Source of the DNA: Candidatus Poseidoniales archaeon
GTDB lineage: Archaea > Thermoplasmatota > Poseidoniia > Poseidoniales > Poseidoniaceae
Assembly: GCA_003602665.1 (NCBI GenBank)
Contig: QQSG01000044.1
Location: 1-17,365, forward strand
Length of the DNA stretch: 17,365 nucleotides
Reading direction: 5' to 3'
Position numbers and translations under genes: made by a program. Every line of letters starts with the position of its first letter. Positions within the stretch are counted from its first letter, which is position 1. A model generated the notes under the pieces. The model was not told the DNA's origin. It did not search any database and was given only the letters and a program-made list of their open reading frames with translations. Shown one piece after another: positions 14,262-17,365 of the stretch.

Positions 14262-14282
14262 TCACCTTGAGTTAAAAAATCT

Positions 14283-17162
14283 ATGCGTAGTTCCGTGATT
14301 TTAGTCTGTTTGATGTTAGCCGTCTCTTATCTTCCAAATGCTTCTGCTGATAATTCTGAACGTCAGAATGGATTGGATGAACGTATTGTAATGCAAACAC
14401 CCACTTCTGGCTTTATTGATATGCTGGAGACCGGGGACACAAATGAACAGTGGATCTGTGGATGGTCTGTAGATCGTCTCACTCGAGGAGATGACTGTTC
14501 AGGTAAAACTGATTTAGAGGCACCAAAAGAACGCTGGTTTAGATATGTTCTTCCAGCAAATTCTATAGGCGATAAATTCGAGATTGAGGTTAGAAACCTA
14601 GATACTCCTCACTATGTCGATCTTAATGTCACATTTTGTAAAACAAATCCATTTGAGCCAACCCAAATGCTTTGTGATAAAGAACCTACAGATATGTATT
14701 CGAACACAGTTGAAATTTTTAAATTCTATCCGATAGTAACCGAAATAGTTTGGATTTTGGTTGAAGCATATGATGAAGAATTATATGACCGCGAAGACGG
14801 TGGGGATGCAACGAAGGTCAGAGTCCATGTATATGATCAAATACTTTCCAACGAAGACGGAATTGAACCGACTATGATTACCTCGGAATCCACCTTCGAC
14901 CGAAGGGTTTGTGCTGAAGGATGTGACTCAAATGATGAAGACCCCCTCGACGTTTTTGCATACGATGGAATTGAAGGAGATAAGATCGAATTTCAATTTG
15001 GCTCACGGGAGAATGATTTCAATAGCGATATCGATTTGCTTGTTGAGGTAAATTTCGAAACAGATTTCTTCGACACTTCTATCTCCAACAAGTATTGGTG
15101 GTTGGATGATAGTTACCATTATCATAATTACCCAGGGCCTGGAAATGAGGGTATTTCAAACTGGGAATATACATTCCATACCTCTGGAACGGTCTATATT
15201 TGGTTTGAGGCTGAAAAGGGTGGCGAATCTTCTGAGGACGCTGAAAGTTTCACCCTCGAAGTTAAAATTTTGGACATATCGAACCGAATCATCACAGCAG
15301 ATCGAGATATGGATGGATTGCCTGACTTAGAGGAAATGGATTGCGGATCTGATTTTAGAGATGCTGCGAGTACTGCAGACAATTTCGACGGGGATTTGGA
15401 ATGCGATGCAAATGATTTGGATGACGATAACGATGGTGTCCTAGATACTGAGGATCCATGTCCCAAGTCACCCTCGACCATAGATTACGATGGGGATGGT
15501 TGTGATGACAACAACGATATCGACGATGACGATGATGGCAAAGAAGACATTAATGATGAATGCCCAAACAGCATATTACCTCTATCGGCAGATTTTGACT
15601 CTGATGGTTGTCACGACTCAGAGGATTTAGACGATGACGATGACACTTGGTCTGATACAAAAGAAGCTGCTTGTAATACCAATCCCAAAGATGCTACAGA
15701 CGTACCCTCAAACTTTGACAATGATTACGAAACGTATTGGTTCTTAACAAATGATGAAGATATCCTCGAATGCGATGCTCTTGACGATGATGATGATTCG
15801 GATGGTGTCAAAGACGTACAAGACGTCTGCCCAATGAGTCCATGGTACGAATACGATGCCCAAAACAATGCATTGAACATTTTGGATACTGACACAGATA
15901 GCGATGGTTGTTTCAATAGTGAAGATGATGATGATGATAATGATCAAATTTTAGATATAAATGATAATTGCCCCAGGGGCCTTGCTATTGGAGGTGACAT
16001 GGATGGCGATGGTTGTAAGGATTCAGAAGACATCGACATCGATGGTGATACCTTCAGCAACGCATATGAAAGTGATTGTGGAACTTCTGCTACCGATGAA
16101 AACGATATCCCATTTGGACCATCATGGGACCTCGATGGAGACCTTATCTGCGATAAAGTGGATGAGGATGATGACGGTGATGGTTATGTCGATGGTTTAG
16201 ATGCATTTCCCAGGGACGCTAATGAGTACAGAGATACGGATGGTGACGGAGAAGGCGACAACTTTGATCTTGACGATGATGGCGACGGAATTGTCGATGA
16301 TGTCGATGACTTCCCATTGAACAAGGATGAGAGTAAAGACACCGATGATGACGGTATTGGTAACAATGAGGATACCGATGACGATGATGATGGTTGGCTT
16401 GATCGAGTAGAAATTGAATGTCAAAAAGATCCTCTTGATCGTTTCAGTATTCCTGTTGATACTGATGATGATGATGAATGTAACGTTGTTGATGATGATG
16501 ATGACGGGGATGGTTCCCCAGATGCTCTGGAAATTATGTGTGGATCAGACCCACTTGCTGATTTTGAAACACATCTTAAATTTGACATGGATGGCGATTC
16601 GTTGTGCGACAATGAGGATCCTGACGTAGATGGCGATGGTGTAAACAACAACTATGATGAATGTACAAATGTGCCTAAGAGTGCTCAAGAAAAGAGTGCT
16701 GTAGACTCAGAAGGTTGCCTTGATTCTGATGGAGACGGCTTTATGAATTTTGAAGATGAATGCTCGAATACGATTTCAGACACCAATGACGGGTGCCCTA
16801 TGAGTGAAGAGTCCTTCTGGTCTGAAAACATGACACTGATTATCGTTCTTACTAGTTTAATCGCTGCAATAGTATTAGGGCTTGGGTATTTCAAGCGCAA
16901 TTCGTTGTCTGAAATGCTTCACATTGGAAAAGACACTAGTACTGAACTGGCAAAGATGGGAGTTAATCAGACTACGACAATTACAAACACAAATATTGAT
17001 AATTCAAAGAAAGAAACTCTTTCTATTCTCAATCAGCAATCAGTCACGAACACAAAGAGTTTCAGCAATGTTCTCAACGCCTCAAAAGGTTCCAACATAA
17101 ATACCAATGACACATACTCGGTGGAAGATCAAACTGGCCTGGAATCGGATAAAAATGAATGA
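14283..17162 (+). CDS. Secreted TSP3 surface protein with single membrane anchor and Asn/Thr-rich cytosolic tail
   Basis: This is a 959-residue protein. Its signal peptide (MRSSVILVCLMLAVSYLPNA) is likely cleaved after Ala22. Residues about 35-190 and 200-335 are two beta-rich modules, each with a strand pattern like pre-peptidase C-terminal (PPC) domains (WFRYVLPANSIGDKFEIEV; DVFAYDGIEGDKIEFQF). From about 340 to 840 there are many TSP3-type repeats (DLDDDNDGVLDTEDPCP, DIDDDDDGKEDINDECP, FDLDDDGDGIVDDVDDFP) with paired Cys, probably a rigid calcium-loaded stalk. One span lies at about 849-870 (MTLIIVLTSLIAAIVLGLGYF), followed by KR, which puts the last about 90 residues in the cytosol. This tail is rich in Asn, Thr and Ser (TTITNTNIDNSKK, SILNQQSVTN) and unlike the lipoyl-like tail of the 9448 protein. 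ATG 14283 is set by a strong TATA box. Likely adhesion or surface architecture; no enzyme motif was seen. Confidence 0.92.
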   Translation: MRSSVILVCLMLAVSYLPNASADNSERQNGLDERIVMQTPTSGFIDMLETGDTNEQWICGWSVDRLTRGDDCSGKTDLEAPKERWFRYVLPANSIGDKFEIEVRNLDTPHYVDLNVTFCKTNPFEPTQMLCDKEPTDMYSNTVEIFKFYPIVTEIVWILVEAYDEELYDREDGGDATKVRVHVYDQILSNEDGIEPTMITSESTFDRRVCAEGCDSNDEDPLDVFAYDGIEGDKIEFQFGSRENDFNSDIDLLVEVNFETDFFDTSISNKYWWLDDSYHYHNYPGPGNEGISNWEYTFHTSGTVYIWFEAEKGGESSEDAESFTLEVKILDISNRIITADRDMDGLPDLEEMDCGSDFRDAASTADNFDGDLECDANDLDDDNDGVLDTEDPCPKSPSTIDYDGDGCDDNNDIDDDDDGKEDINDECPNSILPLSADFDSDGCHDSEDLDDDDDTWSDTKEAACNTNPKDATDVPSNFDNDYETYWFLTNDEDILECDALDDDDDSDGVKDVQDVCPMSPWYEYDAQNNALNILDTDTDSDGCFNSEDDDDDNDQILDINDNCPRGLAIGGDMDGDGCKDSEDIDIDGDTFSNAYESDCGTSATDENDIPFGPSWDLDGDLICDKVDEDDDGDGYVDGLDAFPRDANEYRDTDGDGEGDNFDLDDDGDGIVDDVDDFPLNKDESKDTDDDGIGNNEDTDDDDDGWLDRVEIECQKDPLDRFSIPVDTDDDDECNVVDDDDDGDGSPDALEIMCGSDPLADFETHLKFDMDGDSLCDNEDPDVDGDGVNNNYDECTNVPKSAQEKSAVDSEGCLDSDGDGFMNFEDECSNTISDTNDGCPMSEESFWSENMTLIIVLTSLIAAIVLGLGYFKRNSLSEMLHIGKDTSTELAKMGVNQTTTITNTNIDNSKKETLSILNQQSVTNTKSFSNVLNASKGSNINTNDTYSVEDQTGLESDKNE

Positions 17163-17166
17163 ATAA

Positions 17167-17183
17167 AGCCCGGCAGTAGGGCT
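17167..17183 (+). repeat. Short inverted repeat after the 14283 gene
   Basis: AGCCC and GGGCT form a 5-bp perfect stem around a 7-base loop, starting 5 bases after the stop. It may protect the mRNA 3' end. It is short enough to be chance. Confidence 0.3.
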
Positions 17184-17261
17184 GTCTAATTCTCCGGAAT
17201 TCGTTGGAGGAATAAGTCTTGATTTTGTCCTAAGCTTCTTGATTTAATGGGTTTAATGGTT

Positions 17262-17276
17262 GGTTTTTTTTCTCTA
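17262..17276 (+). terminator. T-rich terminator
   Basis: A T8 run (17264-17271) followed by CTCT lies about 100 bases after the stop of the 14283 gene. Archaeal RNA polymerase terminates at such T-tracts without a required hairpin. The rest of 17163-17348 holds no open frame worth calling. Confidence 0.5.
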
Positions 17277-17315
17277 ACCGTGATTGATTAACTAACGAGC
17301 GTACCCGATGCACTC

Positions 17316-17321
17316 ATATAT
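17316..17321 (+). promoter_or_regulatory. TATA box before the right-edge gene
   Basis: ATATAT is centred about 30 nt before ATG 17349, after the T-rich terminator. It suggests a new transcription unit with a leader of about 5 nt. Confidence 0.4.
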
Positions 17322-17348
17322 CGGCTGTAAGTCGGAGACACGTTCACC

Positions 17349-17365
17349 ATGAAGCGAGGCTCACG
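17349..17365 (+). CDS. First codons of a further gene (truncated)
   Basis: ATG 17349 opens a frame reading MKRGS before the window ends. The call rests on the upstream TATA box and the preceding terminator-like T-tract, since five codons cannot identify a product. The basic start could be the head of a signal peptide, but this is a guess. Confidence 0.35.

Noticed and set aside
15700..16660. GATGATGAT-type direct repeats, possibly a microsatellite or CRISPR-like array
   Set aside because: They are in-frame Asp codons of TSP3 repeats with irregular spacing and no constant repeat or spacer.

Overview
The window looks like archaeal chromosome, most likely from a marine Thermoplasmatota lineage such as Poseidoniales (Marine Group II). 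This is an inference. It rests on AT-rich TATA-like boxes centred about 25 nt before many start codons (leaderless-style transcription), occasional GTGAT-type ribosome sites, and very long aspartate-rich thrombospondin type 3 (TSP3) surface proteins with secretion signals and single C-terminal membrane anchors. No RNA gene, transposon, CRISPR array or housekeeping gene was seen. No function below has been tested by a database search.

Layout, left to right. (1) Bases 1-2303, minus strand: the N-terminal 767 residues of a secreted TSP3 protein that runs off the left edge. (2) 2427-3554, plus: a zinc-ribbon, helical-repeat, C-terminally anchored protein, divergent from (1). (3) 3582-5546, minus: a compact four-gene operon of small charged helical or coiled-coil proteins, with ATGA overlap or short gaps. 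(4) 5645-5833, plus: a 62-residue single-span membrane protein. (5) 5840-9448, minus: a giant TSP3 protein with a propeller-like ectodomain, about twelve TSP3 units, one membrane span and a C-terminal lipoyl-like fold whose acceptor lysine position is tyrosine. (6) 9523-11529, plus: a lipoprotein with collagen-like Gly-Asp stretches, DUF7151-like repeats and a short TSP3 tail. (7) 11541-12266, minus: a seven-span membrane protein of unknown role. (8) 12386-12652 and 12649-14238, plus: a two-gene operon of an 88-residue protein and a cytosolic subtilisin-like protease with C-terminal zinc-ribbon cysteines. (9) 14283-17162, plus: a third secreted, anchored TSP3 protein. (10) 17163-17365: a T-rich terminator, a TATA box and the first codons of another gene.

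The shared theme is the cell envelope. Three TSP3 proteins and one lipoprotein probably form calcium-dependent, disulfide-containing stalks or adhesins. Two of them reach the cytoplasm through one membrane span. The membrane-tethered and coiled-coil proteins between them could act on the cytoplasmic face, but nothing in the sequence links them directly to the surface proteins. The best candidates for undescribed biology are the lysine-less lipoyl-like tail, the four-gene coiled-coil operon (which may be divergent ESCRT-III/Snf7-like), and the protease operon with its translationally coupled small partner.
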